Shown here: one piece after another, positions 1-7,260 of the stretch
How positions within the stretch are numbered: position 1 is the first letter of the stretch
Layout of the letters: each line of letters starts with the position of its first letter
Assembly: GCF_015291665.1 (NCBI RefSeq)
Contig: NZ_CP030048.1
Coordinates: 6,510,001 to 6,574,000, forward strand
DNA length: 64,000 bases
Direction: 5' to 3'
From: Bradyrhizobium sp. CCBAU 53338
GTDB lineage: Bacteria > Pseudomonadota > Alphaproteobacteria > Rhizobiales > Xanthobacteraceae
The notes under the pieces: model-generated
What the model was told of the DNA's origin: nothing
The model's input: the letters and a program-made list of their open reading frames with translations, nothing else
The model's database searches: none
Made by a program: the position numbers and the translations under genes

Positions 1-375
1 CAGGGCGTGCCCGTGCCGCCGCCGGGCGGCAATGGCGCCAACGCCAACGCATTCCAGATGGACGCCGTGTTCTGGATCGAGACCGTCATCTACGACGTCG
101 ACGTGCCGCGCATCGCGTCGGGCGAGCCGCCGATCATCCTGCAGCCGTTACAGAAGGGCACGGTGCCGCTGGTGCCGAGCTTCGTCGCCACGCTGCCGAT
201 CGTGCCGGGCAAGGGATTTGCCGGCGGCCGCGTGCGGGTGGCGACGACGCAGATCCAATACTCGCAAAAGGTCATGCTGGATTTCAACGGCCTGACCTGG
301 CCGCACGTCTCGGTCGCCTCGCTGGTGCCGGCCGCGCCAGTGCCGATTCCGGAGCATTTGTTGCCGTTGACGTGA
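1..375 (+). CDS. C-terminal part of an unidentified protein (5' end outside window)
   Basis: The frame is open from the first base and ends at TGA 373-375, so about 124 C-terminal residues are visible. An internal GTG at 7 is unlikely to be the true start because the frame continues upstream. The visible part is rich in Val, Pro and Ile, with repeated beta-like stretches and no transmembrane segment or recognisable catalytic motif. Codon use is typical of the neighbouring genes, which supports real coding. I do not recognise the family with confidence. Confidence 0.7.
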   Translation, partial: QGVPVPPPGGNGANANAFQMDAVFWIETVIYDVDVPRIASGEPPIILQPLQKGTVPLVPSFVATLPIVPGKGFAGGRVRVATTQIQYSQKVMLDFNGLTWPHVSVASLVPAAPVPIPEHLLPLT

Positions 376-537
376 GGGGGCGAAGGAATGGACGAGAGGA
401 AAAGTGCAGCTAGACGCACCAGTCCGTCTTCGCTCTTCGAGCTACGCCGGACACGCTTCGTATTGAGATTGGAGCGTGGCTTGCCGAGCCGTAGCTCGCG
501 GCGCCAGCCCGCCTGCGCCCGTTGGGCTTCGGCGTGG

Positions 538-568
538 CATCCTTCTCTCGCTTCGCGAGCGAAGGATG
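538..568 (-). terminator. Nested hairpin just downstream of tRNA-Val
   Basis: CATCCTTC (538-545) pairs with GAAGGATG (561-568), with an inner CTCG/CGAG stem. It sits directly after the tRNA 3' end on the minus strand. There is no U-tract, so it may be a processing or repeat-derived structure rather than a true intrinsic terminator. The rest of 376-566 shows no supported gene. Confidence 0.3.
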
Positions 569-641
569 GTGGGCACGACAGGGATCGAACCTGTGACCCC
601 TACCATGTCAAGGTAGTGCTCTCCCGCTGAGCTACGTGCCC
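567..641 (-). tRNA. tRNA-Val (anticodon GAC)
   Basis: Read on the minus strand, acceptor arms GGGCACG and CGTGCCC pair perfectly. The D-arm GCTC/GAGC, the anticodon stem CTACC/GGTAG with loop TTGACAT, and the T-arm ACAGG-TTCGATC-CCTGT all fold. The anticodon is GAC, reading GUC/GUU valine codons. The 3' CCA is genomically encoded (567-569). The length is 75 nt including CCA. Confidence 0.96.
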
Positions 642-670
642 TAGAAGTCCACTTGCGTCGGGTGGGGGTC

Positions 671-699
671 CCTATAACGGCTCAGGGGAGCGTGCGCAA
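671..699 (-). promoter_or_regulatory. Sigma-70-type promoter of tRNA-Val
   Basis: On the minus strand a -35 TTGCGC (699-694) and a -10 TATAGG (676-671) are separated by exactly 17 bp. The expected transcription start is about 20 bases before the mature tRNA 5' end at 641, a normal distance for a monocistronic tRNA. Confidence 0.6.
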
Positions 700-717
700 G
701 GACGGAACGCGGCGGAT

Positions 718-1077
718 TTAGGCCGCCAGCATCTTGTTCACTTCGCTCACCAATTCGCGCAGGTGAACCGGCTTCGAGAGCACCTTGGCGTTCTTGGGGG
801 CGTCCGAATCCGAGTTCAGGGCGACAGCGGCGAAGCCGGTGATGAACATGATCTTGATATCGGGATCGAGTTCCGAGGCCCGGCGGGCGAGTTCGATCCC
901 GTCCATCTCCGGCATCACGATGTCGGTCAGCAGCATCTCGAACGGCTCTTCCCTGAGCCGCTGATAGGCGGCCATGCCATTGTCATGGGACGAAACCTGA
1001 AAACCGGCGTTTTCCAGCGCCTTGACCAGGAAACGGCGCATGTCGTTGTCGTCTTCGGCGAGCAGGATCTTTGGCAT
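718..1077 (-). CDS. cpdR: Cell-cycle response regulator CpdR
   Basis: A single-domain receiver protein of 119 residues, the usual CpdR length, with no output domain. The acidic pocket is AEDD near residues 7-10, the phospho-acceptor is Asp52 in the TDIVMPEMDG segment, and the conserved Lys lies in VLSKP near the C-terminus. In alphaproteobacteria unphosphorylated CpdR helps target substrates such as CtrA to the ClpXP protease, under control of the CckA-ChpT phosphorelay. Sequence features such as ITGFAAVAL are characteristic of CpdR rather than other small receivers. It is monocistronic, with the tRNA-Val gene downstream on the same strand. Confidence 0.92.
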   Translation of the reverse strand: MPKILLAEDDNDMRRFLVKALENAGFQVSSHDNGMAAYQRLREEPFEMLLTDIVMPEMDGIELARRASELDPDIKIMFITGFAAVALNSDSDAPKNAKVLSKPVHLRELVSEVNKMLAA

Positions 1078-1406
1078 GGCAGGAACGTCGAATCCCCAGA
1101 GGATATGCAGAGGTCACTAAGCCCGACAGAGGGTAAATTTGGGGTGAAAATCTTAACCCTCGGGGCTCGCGCTGCCGGGGTGTTGTGAACCGGAATGGGC
1201 TCCGAATCAATTCTGCCGCAACCACTGATCCCCGCCTGCCTGCTCGCACGGTTAAGACGTGTTCCAGCACCCCGTCACATCTTTTCGCTTGGCAGAATGG
1301 TTGCGATTCCGGACAATGACGACACATAAGAGCCGCTCGACCGGCCGAATCACTCGATCTGGACCCATGCTGGATCGTGCGGCGTGAAGGGACGAAGCCT
1401 GAGAAG
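1078..1406. other. Intergenic region between cpdR and the amidohydrolase gene
   Basis: This divergent intergenic stretch must hold the promoters for cpdR (minus) and the plus-strand amidohydrolase gene. It contains a locally AT-richer patch at about 1130-1160. I found no convincing paired -35/-10 element or CtrA full site, and no supportable small gene. Confidence 0.5.
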
Positions 1407-2297
1407 ATGACCCGGTTTGACGGCGAGGTGTCGCCAGCCTTCGAGATCGTGGAGCCCGCCGAGTGGCGCGCGCCTGTTATCTTCAACTCGCCCCATTCCG
1501 GCTCGACCTACCCGGACGAATTCCTGAGCGCTTCGCGGATCGACTTGCCGCAACTGAGGCGGTCCGAAGATTCCTTCATGGACGAACTGATCGGCCATTT
1601 GAGCGGACGCGGCTTTCCGACCGTGCGGGTCAACTTTCCCCGCTCCTATGTCGACGTCAACAGAGAGCCCTATGAGCTCGACCCCCGCATGTTCACCGGC
1701 CGCCTGCCGAGCTTTGCCAACACCCGCTCGATGCGGGTCGCGGGGGGCCTCGGCACCATTCCGCGCGTGGTCGGCGACGGCCAGGAGATCTATCGCGACC
1801 GCATCGCGGTCGACGACGCGCTGGCGCGGATCGAGACGCTGTACAAGCCCTACCACCGGGCGCTGCGCAGGCTGATCAACAAGGTGCATCAGACGTTCGG
1901 CACCGTGGTGCTGGTCGACTGCCATTCGATGCCGTCGGTCGGCGTCAGCAGGGACGAGCCGCGCCGGCCCGATATCGTGATCGGCGACCGCTACGGCACG
2001 AGTTGCACGCCGCTGCTGCCCGACCGGGTCGAGGAGACCATGACCGGGCTCGGCTATTCGATCGGCCGCAACAAGCCCTATGCCGGTGGCTTCATCACCG
2101 AGCATTACGGCAATCCGGCGAGCGGCCTGCACGCGGTGCAGCTGGAGTTCAACCGCGCGATCTACATGGACGAGCGCCGCCGCGAGCGCGGTCCGCGCTT
2201 TGGCCAGGTGGCAAGCGACTTCGGCGTCCTTGCCGACGTGCTGGCGACCACGATCCCGTTCGGCGATCTCGGCCCGTTCCAGGCCGCGGCGGAATAG
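1407..2297 (+). CDS. N-formylglutamate amidohydrolase family protein
   Basis: 296 residues from ATG 1407; an in-frame GTG at 1377 is possible but lacks a better ribosome site. The family (HutG type) hydrolyses N-formylglutamate to formate and glutamate in histidine degradation; related members deformylate other N-formyl amino acids. Motifs seen are NSPHSGSTYP near the N-terminus, VDCHSMPS in the middle and an RNKPYAGGF segment, typical of the zinc-dependent N-formylglutamate amidohydrolase fold. No signal peptide, so cytoplasmic. No other hut gene is adjacent, so the physiological substrate is inferred from family only. Confidence 0.82.
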   Translation: MTRFDGEVSPAFEIVEPAEWRAPVIFNSPHSGSTYPDEFLSASRIDLPQLRRSEDSFMDELIGHLSGRGFPTVRVNFPRSYVDVNREPYELDPRMFTGRLPSFANTRSMRVAGGLGTIPRVVGDGQEIYRDRIAVDDALARIETLYKPYHRALRRLINKVHQTFGTVVLVDCHSMPSVGVSRDEPRRPDIVIGDRYGTSCTPLLPDRVEETMTGLGYSIGRNKPYAGGFITEHYGNPASGLHAVQLEFNRAIYMDERRRERGPRFGQVASDFGVLADVLATTIPFGDLGPFQAAAE

Positions 2298-2396
2298 ACT
2301 CGCCTCTTTCTCGAACGATCGTGCCCTCCGCAAGAAGCGCGGATGCGTTTTCGCTTCGCAAGCGTATGCGCGCTAAACTGAAAACAGAGACCCAAA

Positions 2397-2486
2397 GAAA
2401 AAAGGGCCGCTTCTAATGAAGAAGCGGCCCAAGTCTAGGGAGGAAACGCCCAAGGAGGGCAGCGGTAACGCCAAGCGCTACCGCAC
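2397..2486 (-). ncRNA. Alpha-r8 / suhB (MmgR-like) small RNA
   Basis: Minus strand, about 90 nt. It has a promoter at 2493-2521 and a first hairpin at 2462-2484 (10-bp stem, loop TTG). An exposed TTTCCTCCCT follows (complement of 2437-2446), matching the ultraconserved single-stranded anti-Shine-Dalgarno core of the rhizobial alpha-r8 family. A perfect 10-bp GC-rich terminator hairpin with a U-run closes it. In Sinorhizobium MmgR, a member of this family, limits polyhydroxybutyrate accumulation. The Rfam name suhB comes from proximity to an inositol-monophosphatase gene; here the next gene on the other strand is hisN of that superfamily. Identification is by motif memory, not by a covariance search. 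Confidence 0.8.
2398..2430 (-). terminator. Rho-independent terminator of the alpha-r8 sRNA
   Basis: Perfect 10-bp stem GAAGCGGCCC (2430-2421) / GGGCCGCTTC (2413-2404), read on the minus strand, with a 7-nt loop. Six U residues follow (2403-2398), then C and UUU. Confidence 0.9.
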
Positions 2487-2492
2487 CGCAAC

Positions 2493-2521
2493 AATATGCG
2501 GCCGCGCCGCACAAAGCGCAA
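2493..2521 (-). promoter_or_regulatory. Promoter of the alpha-r8 sRNA
   Basis: On the minus strand -35 TTGCGC (2521-2516) and -10 CATATT (2498-2493) have a 17-bp spacer. This resembles the rhizobial housekeeping consensus CTTGAC-N17-CTATAT. The predicted start is near 2486. Confidence 0.55.
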
Positions 2522-2527
2522 GGGCTT

Positions 2528-2562
2528 TTGAGCCATTTCCCATGCAAAAACACATGGCTCAA
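2528..2562. promoter_or_regulatory. 9-bp inverted repeat upstream of the sRNA promoter
   Basis: TTGAGCCAT (2528-2536) and ATGGCTCAA (2554-2562) form a perfect dyad with 17 bp between. It lies immediately upstream of the sRNA -35 element and could be an operator. The rest of 2563-2833 is AT-richer than its surroundings, must contain the hisN promoter, and shows no supported gene. Confidence 0.35.
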
Positions 2563-2833
2563 TTGCTCCCAGAGAAACCCAGATTCAGTTTCTTTGATAA
2601 GGAAATTCAATGGGTTGATTGTCATTTGCATACGAACGAGGCATGCTCGGAACTAAGTTTTCAACTCTGTGATCGATATTTGGCCAGCATATGGCTCGCC
2701 CGACGGTTCACTTGGGGCAGAAGGTAACCGGATCCAAAATACCAGGGTGCAAATCAAGACAGCGCTGCACGCGAGGGGCGAATTGAGCTAGGCAGATGCG
2801 AGCTTCACCCAACTTTCGTTTTGAGGATGCGCC

Positions 2834-3616
2834 GTGACGGTGATCGACTTCTCAGCCTTCATCGGACGGCTTGCCACCGCCTCCGGCGAGACCATCCTGC
2901 CGTTCTTCCGCACCTCGCTGTCGATCGACGACAAGAGCAAGACCAAGGATTTCGATCCGGTCACGGAAGCCGACCGCGCCGCGGAGGCCGTGATGCGGCG
3001 GCTGATCAAGGCGAGCTTCCCCCAGCACGGCATCGTCGGCGAGGAATTCGGCAATGAGCGCGAGGACGCAGACTATGTCTGGGTGCTCGACCCCATCGAC
3101 GGCACCAAATCCTTCATCGGCGGCTTTCCGATCTGGGGCACGCTGATCGCGCTCCTGCACAAGGGCACGCCGGTCTACGGCATGATGCACCAGCCGTTCA
3201 TCGGCGAGCGCTTTTCCGGCGACAACGGCTCGGCCAATTATAGAGGCCCGTCCGGCGAACGCCGCCTCCAGGTCCGCCGCTGCGCCTCGCTGTCGGAGGC
3301 GACGACCTACACCACATCGCCGCTGCTGATGAACGAGCGCGACCGCGCCATCTTCGGCCGGATCGAGCAGGGCGCGCGGCTGTCGCGCTATGGCGGCGAT
3401 TGCTATTCCTATTGCATGCTGGCGGCCGGCCATGTCGATCTCGTGGTCGAGACCGAGCTGAAACCCTATGACATCGCGGCCCTGATCCCGATCGTGACCG
3501 GCGCCGGCGGCGTCGTCACCACCTGGGAAGGCAAGCCGGCCCAGGGCGGCGGTCGCATCATCGCGGCCGGCGACGCGAGAGTTCACGAAGAAGCCCTGAA
3601 ACTGCTCAACCAATGA
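2834..3616 (+). CDS. hisN: Histidinol-phosphatase (inositol-monophosphatase family)
   Basis: 260 residues from GTG 2834, with a GAGGA ribosome site just upstream. Metal-binding motifs of the IMPase superfamily are present: GEEFG (about residues 73-77), DPIDGT (about 89-94) and the C-terminal KPYDIAAL segment. The FIGGFPIWGTLIAL stretch after the DPIDGT motif is typical of HisN, which removes phosphate from L-histidinol phosphate in histidine synthesis, rather than of true SuhB. Cytoplasmic. The downstream binding-protein gene starts only 22 bp after the stop, suggesting co-transcription without an obvious functional link. Confidence 0.82.
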   Translation: MTVIDFSAFIGRLATASGETILPFFRTSLSIDDKSKTKDFDPVTEADRAAEAVMRRLIKASFPQHGIVGEEFGNEREDADYVWVLDPIDGTKSFIGGFPIWGTLIALLHKGTPVYGMMHQPFIGERFSGDNGSANYRGPSGERRLQVRRCASLSEATTYTTSPLLMNERDRAIFGRIEQGARLSRYGGDCYSYCMLAAGHVDLVVETELKPYDIAALIPIVTGAGGVVTTWEGKPAQGGGRIIAAGDARVHEEALKLLNQ

Positions 3617-3638
3617 CCAACGCGAGCGGGAGGCTTGC

Positions 3639-4616
3639 ATGACCATCTCACGCAGGCCGCTCGTTCGATTGTTCTTTGGATTGCTCCTGCTGCTGCCATC
3701 ACTGGCGGCGGCCGAGAATTTTCCCGCCAAACCGATCAAACTGATCGTGCCGTTCCCGGCCGGCGGGCCCAATGACATCATCGCGCGCGTGATCGGCCAG
3801 CGCATGTCGGAACTATCGGGCCAGCCGGTGCTGATCGACAATCGCGGCGGCCAGGGCGGCGTGCTCGGCACCGACGCGGTCGCCAAGGCCGCGCCCGACG
3901 GCTACACCATCGCCATCTCCTCGGCCGGCGCGCTCGCGATCAGCCCGAGCATGGAGAAGGTCGCCTACGATACGCTCAATGATTTGACGCCGGTGACGCT
4001 GGTGGCGACCGTGCCGGAAATGCTGGTCGTGGCCGCCAACGTGCCGGCCAAGGACATCGGCGAGTTGATTGCGCTCGCCAAGGCGCAGCCGGGAAAGCTC
4101 AACTTCGCCTCCTCCGGTCCCGGCAGCCTGCCCCATCTCGCCGGCGAACTCTTCAAGCTGACGGCCAAGATCGACATCGTGCACGTGCCCTATCGGGGTG
4201 CCGCGCCTGCGGTGAACGATCTCTTGGGCCAGCAGGTGCAGATGACGTTCCTCGATCTCCCGGTGCTGCTGCCGCAGGTCAAGGCCGGTGCGCTCAAGCC
4301 GATCGCAGTCGGCTCGGCCGAACGTGCCCCGACAGCACCCGACGTGCCCACAACGAAGGAAGCCGGCTTTCCCGATCTGCGCATCGAGAACTGGTACGGC
4401 ATGGTCGCGCCCAAGGACACACCGAAGGAGATCGTCGCCGCGCTGCACGATCTCGCGACCAAAGCCATGGCGGATCCCGCGGTGAAGGACAAGCTCGCGC
4501 AACAGGGCGCAACACTCGTCGGCGACGAGCCCGAGCATTTTCGCAGCTTCATCGCGGATGAGACGAAGAAGTGGGCGAAGGTGATCAGGGACGCCGGGGT
4601 GGAAACGGCTAAGTAG
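3639..4616 (+). CDS. Tripartite tricarboxylate (TctC/Bug) family substrate-binding protein
   Basis: 325 residues with a Sec signal peptide (basic start, hydrophobic LFFGLLLLLPSLAAA). The mature part shows family marks: KPIKLIVPFPAGGPND after the signal, DNRGGQGGVLG, PDGYT, and VPYRGAAPAVNDLL in the middle. The length is typical. These periplasmic proteins bind small organic acids or related ligands. No tctA/tctB membrane genes are nearby, as is common for the many orphan Bug proteins in this group, so the ligand cannot be given. Compare the decayed paralogue at 57032-57825. Confidence 0.88.
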   Translation: MTISRRPLVRLFFGLLLLLPSLAAAENFPAKPIKLIVPFPAGGPNDIIARVIGQRMSELSGQPVLIDNRGGQGGVLGTDAVAKAAPDGYTIAISSAGALAISPSMEKVAYDTLNDLTPVTLVATVPEMLVVAANVPAKDIGELIALAKAQPGKLNFASSGPGSLPHLAGELFKLTAKIDIVHVPYRGAAPAVNDLLGQQVQMTFLDLPVLLPQVKAGALKPIAVGSAERAPTAPDVPTTKEAGFPDLRIENWYGMVAPKDTPKEIVAALHDLATKAMADPAVKDKLAQQGATLVGDEPEHFRSFIADETKKWAKVIRDAGVETAK

Positions 4617-4660
4617 GAGCGCCGTTGAGTGCGCGGCTGCAGTGCCGGCTCACATCAGCA

Positions 4661-5551
4661 TCACACCGCCTCTGCCCGCAGATGCTCCACCAGCATCTTG
4701 GCCGGGCGCGGCAGCGCCTTGAAGCTGCGCGCGCAGATCACGAGTCTCCGATTGGCGAAGGCGTCGCGCAGGCGGACGATGGCGAGCGGCATCAGCTTGG
4801 CGCAGCGACGGGCGGCGGATTCCGGCACCAGGGCAACGCCGACGTCGGCGGCGACCATCTGGCAGATCGCGTCGAAATCGCGCAGGCGCGCGCGGAAATG
4901 CGGGCGCATGCCGAGCCGCGCGGCGTGCTTTGAAATATGCATCTGAAGCGCGGTGGCGCTGGTCAGGCCGACGAACTCGCAGGCGCCAGCCTCCTGGAAG
5001 TCGATCTGGCGGCGGCCGGCGAACGGGCCTCGTTTGGACGTCACCAGCGTCAGGCGGTCCTCGCTGAACACGAAACGCTCGATATGGTCGGGCAATGCGT
5101 GCTCGGCGGCAAAGCCGAGATCGGCAGCGCCCGCCGTGATCGCGGCCGCGATGTCGGTGCTCTCGCGCTCCTCGATGTCGATGGCGACGTCGCGATGTTC
5201 GCGCAGGAAACCGGCGAGCGCCTTCGGCAGATGCTCCGACAGGCCCGAGGTGTTGGCGAGGAAGTGCACGCTGGCACGCACGCCGCTGGCAAAGCCTGCG
5301 AGATCGCCGCGCATGGCATCGACCTGGTGGATGACGAGCCGCGCGTGGTCGAGCAGGCTCTCGCCGGCCGCGGTCAGTTCGACACCGCGCCGCCCGCGCT
5401 TGAGCAGCGCGACGCCAAGCGCCTGCTCGAGACCCTTGATGCGCGCGCTGGCCGATGCCAGCGCCAGATGCGAGCGCTCGGCGCCGCGGGTGATGCTGCG
5501 CTGGTCGGCAACCGCGATGAAGAGCTGGAGATCGACGAGATCGAAGCGCAC
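4661..5551 (-). CDS. LysR-family transcriptional regulator
   Basis: 296 residues from GTG 5551, chosen because GGAGGAG lies 6-7 bases upstream. The N-terminal winged helix-turn-helix covers roughly residues 1-62 (LQLFIAVADQRSITRGAERSHLALASAS region). The co-inducer-binding domain follows with GLTSATALQMHI and an ADVGVALVPESAA segment. It is divergent from the TauE-type permease gene at 5646 with a 94-bp gap holding a perfect dyad, so control of that gene is likely. The effector is unknown. Confidence 0.88.
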   Translation of the reverse strand: MRFDLVDLQLFIAVADQRSITRGAERSHLALASASARIKGLEQALGVALLKRGRRGVELTAAGESLLDHARLVIHQVDAMRGDLAGFASGVRASVHFLANTSGLSEHLPKALAGFLREHRDVAIDIEERESTDIAAAITAGAADLGFAAEHALPDHIERFVFSEDRLTLVTSKRGPFAGRRQIDFQEAGACEFVGLTSATALQMHISKHAARLGMRPHFRARLRDFDAICQMVAADVGVALVPESAARRCAKLMPLAIVRLRDAFANRRLVICARSFKALPRPAKMLVEHLRAEAV

Positions 5552-5570
5552 GGATGTCTCCTCCGATTTT

Positions 5571-5591
5571 GCCTTCGCCGTTGGCGAAGGC
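5571..5591. promoter_or_regulatory. Perfect 9-bp palindrome in the LysR/TauE intergenic region
   Basis: GCCTTCGCC (5571-5579) and GGCGAAGGC (5583-5591) flank GTT. It lies between the divergent lysR and permease genes, where a LysR regulator would bind, although it is not the classic T-N11-A form. It could also form an RNA hairpin in the permease leader. Confidence 0.4.
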
Positions 5592-5645
5592 TGTCTCCGT
5601 AACCTCCAGATTGTGCCCGCGCGCGGCTTCGGTCAATGTACTGAC

Positions 5646-6398
5646 ATGATCGACCCGCTTCTCATTCTCATCGCCGCGGTCTTCCTGGTCGCCGGTTTCG
5701 TCAAGGGCGTCGTCGGGCTCGGCCTGCCGACCGTGTCCATGGGGCTGCTCGCGGTGAACATGGCACCCAGCCGCGCGATCGCCATCGTGATCGTGCCCGC
5801 CATCGTCACCAACATCTGGCAGACCTTTGCCGGTCCCTATTTGCGCGACATCCTGAGGCGGCTGTGGCCGCTGATGATCGGCACCGTGATCGGATGTTGG
5901 CTCAATGCGGGCGCGCTGACCGGCCCGCATGCGCGCTACGGCACGATCGTTCTCGGCATCCTGCTGGTGATCTACGCAATCATCGGCCTCAGCAAGTTCA
6001 AGTTCCACGTCGCCCCTCGGAACGAGAAATGGGCCGGCGGCGTGGTCGGCGTGATCACCGGCGTGATCTCGGCCTCGACGGGCGTGCAGGTGATCCCCTC
6101 GATGCCGTTCATGCAGGCGATCGGGATGGAGAAGGACGAATTGGTGCAGGCGCTCGGCGTGTTCTTCACGACGGCGACGCTGGCGCTCGCCTTCAGCCTC
6201 ACCGCCGGTGGATTGCTGACGCCGGCCAATGCCGTGCCGGGCGCGGTCGGCATGGCCATGGCCTTCGCCGGCATGTTCATCGGTCAGTCGGTGCGGGCGC
6301 GGATGCCGGCAGAGGCGTTCCGCCGCTGGTTCCTGGTCGCGATGATCGTGCTCGGCGTGTATCTGGCCGGCAGCGCGCTTCTGAAGGAATTCGCGTAG
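5646..6398 (+). CDS. TauE/SafE family membrane permease
   Basis: 250 residues from ATG 5646. The frame is open far upstream, but the hydrophobic protein begins here with MIDPLLILIAAVFLVAGFVK and the upstream part is antisense to lysR. About 7-8 transmembrane segments. The GFVKGVVGLGLP motif and the second-half repeat around STGVQVIPSMPF are characteristic of TauE/SafE (DUF81) exporters of sulfite, sulfoacetate or other organosulfur anions. It is probably under control of the divergent LysR regulator. The stop is 6 bp from the stop of the convergent lysE-type gene. Confidence 0.85.
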   Translation: MIDPLLILIAAVFLVAGFVKGVVGLGLPTVSMGLLAVNMAPSRAIAIVIVPAIVTNIWQTFAGPYLRDILRRLWPLMIGTVIGCWLNAGALTGPHARYGTIVLGILLVIYAIIGLSKFKFHVAPRNEKWAGGVVGVITGVISASTGVQVIPSMPFMQAIGMEKDELVQALGVFFTTATLALAFSLTAGGLLTPANAVPGAVGMAMAFAGMFIGQSVRARMPAEAFRRWFLVAMIVLGVYLAGSALLKEFA

Positions 6399-6404
6399 CC
6401 GAAG

Positions 6405-7037
6405 TTACCGCGTTTCCAGCATGGCGACGCGGATGCCGAGATAGATGAAGAGGCCGCCGAGCGCGCGGTTGACCCAGGCGATCACGCCCTCGGACTGCCG
6501 CAGCCGGAGCGCGGCCTTGGCCGCGAACGCTGCCAGCACCAGGCACCACATTGTTCCCGTGCAGATGAAGATCAGGCCAAGCGTCAGGAAGGCGAGTGGC
6601 TTGTGCGGCGCGTCGGCTGCGACGAATTGAGGCAGGAAGGCCAGGAAGAACAGCGCGACCTTGGGATTGAGCGCGTTGGTGAAGACGCCCTGGAGGAAAA
6701 CCCGCTGCAGCGAGTTCCGCTCCGCCTCGTCATTGAGGGCCATCAGCGCCGGCCGCGACCACAGCATCTGAAGCCCGGTCAGCACCAGATAGGCCGCGCC
6801 GACCAGCTTCAGGATCGAGAACGCGGTGGACGAGGCCATCAGAAGCGCCGAAAGGCCGATCGCCGCGCCCGCGACGTGGAAAAAGCAGCCGCAGCTGATG
6901 CCGAAGGCCGCCGCCGCTCCGCCGCGCCAGCCCATCTGCATGCTGCGGCCGATCACATAGACCGTATCGGGGCCCGGCGTGATGTTGAGCAGCACGCCCG
7001 ACAGGACGAAAAGCCAGATTTCGTGAATGCCCAGCAT
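6405..7037 (-). CDS. LysE/RhtB-family amino-acid exporter
   Basis: 210 residues, the usual family length, with six hydrophobic segments. Family signatures are NITPGPDT at about residues 18-25 and NALNPKVALFFLAFLPQF in the middle. These inner-membrane proteins export amino acids such as homoserine, threonine or lysine; the substrate here is unknown. Single gene, convergent with the TauE-type gene and divergent from the cyclase gene. Confidence 0.9.
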   Translation of the reverse strand: MLGIHEIWLFVLSGVLLNITPGPDTVYVIGRSMQMGWRGGAAAAFGISCGCFFHVAGAAIGLSALLMASSTAFSILKLVGAAYLVLTGLQMLWSRPALMALNDEAERNSLQRVFLQGVFTNALNPKVALFFLAFLPQFVAADAPHKPLAFLTLGLIFICTGTMWCLVLAAFAAKAALRLRQSEGVIAWVNRALGGLFIYLGIRVAMLETR

Positions 7038-7260
7038 GACAGGCTCCCGCCGCCCGGCCGGGCGGTTTCAAGGGGAATGGCCTTAGTCGGTTCGCGCCTG
7101 GCCGTCCACCGCCGGGAATGCCCGGGATTTGCATCAAATTTGCAATGCGGATCATACTTTCGTTCGGCCTCATGTGCTCTATAAAGGCAGAGTTTTGAAA
7201 TGCGGGATTCGCGGCGACTGCCACAGGGTGGCCGTCCCCGTCCCCTGGAGCTCCGAGAAT

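Noticed and set aside
1120..1180. Possible CtrA binding site upstream of cpdR
   Set aside because: TTAA half-sites are present, but none has the TTAA-N7-TTAA spacing.
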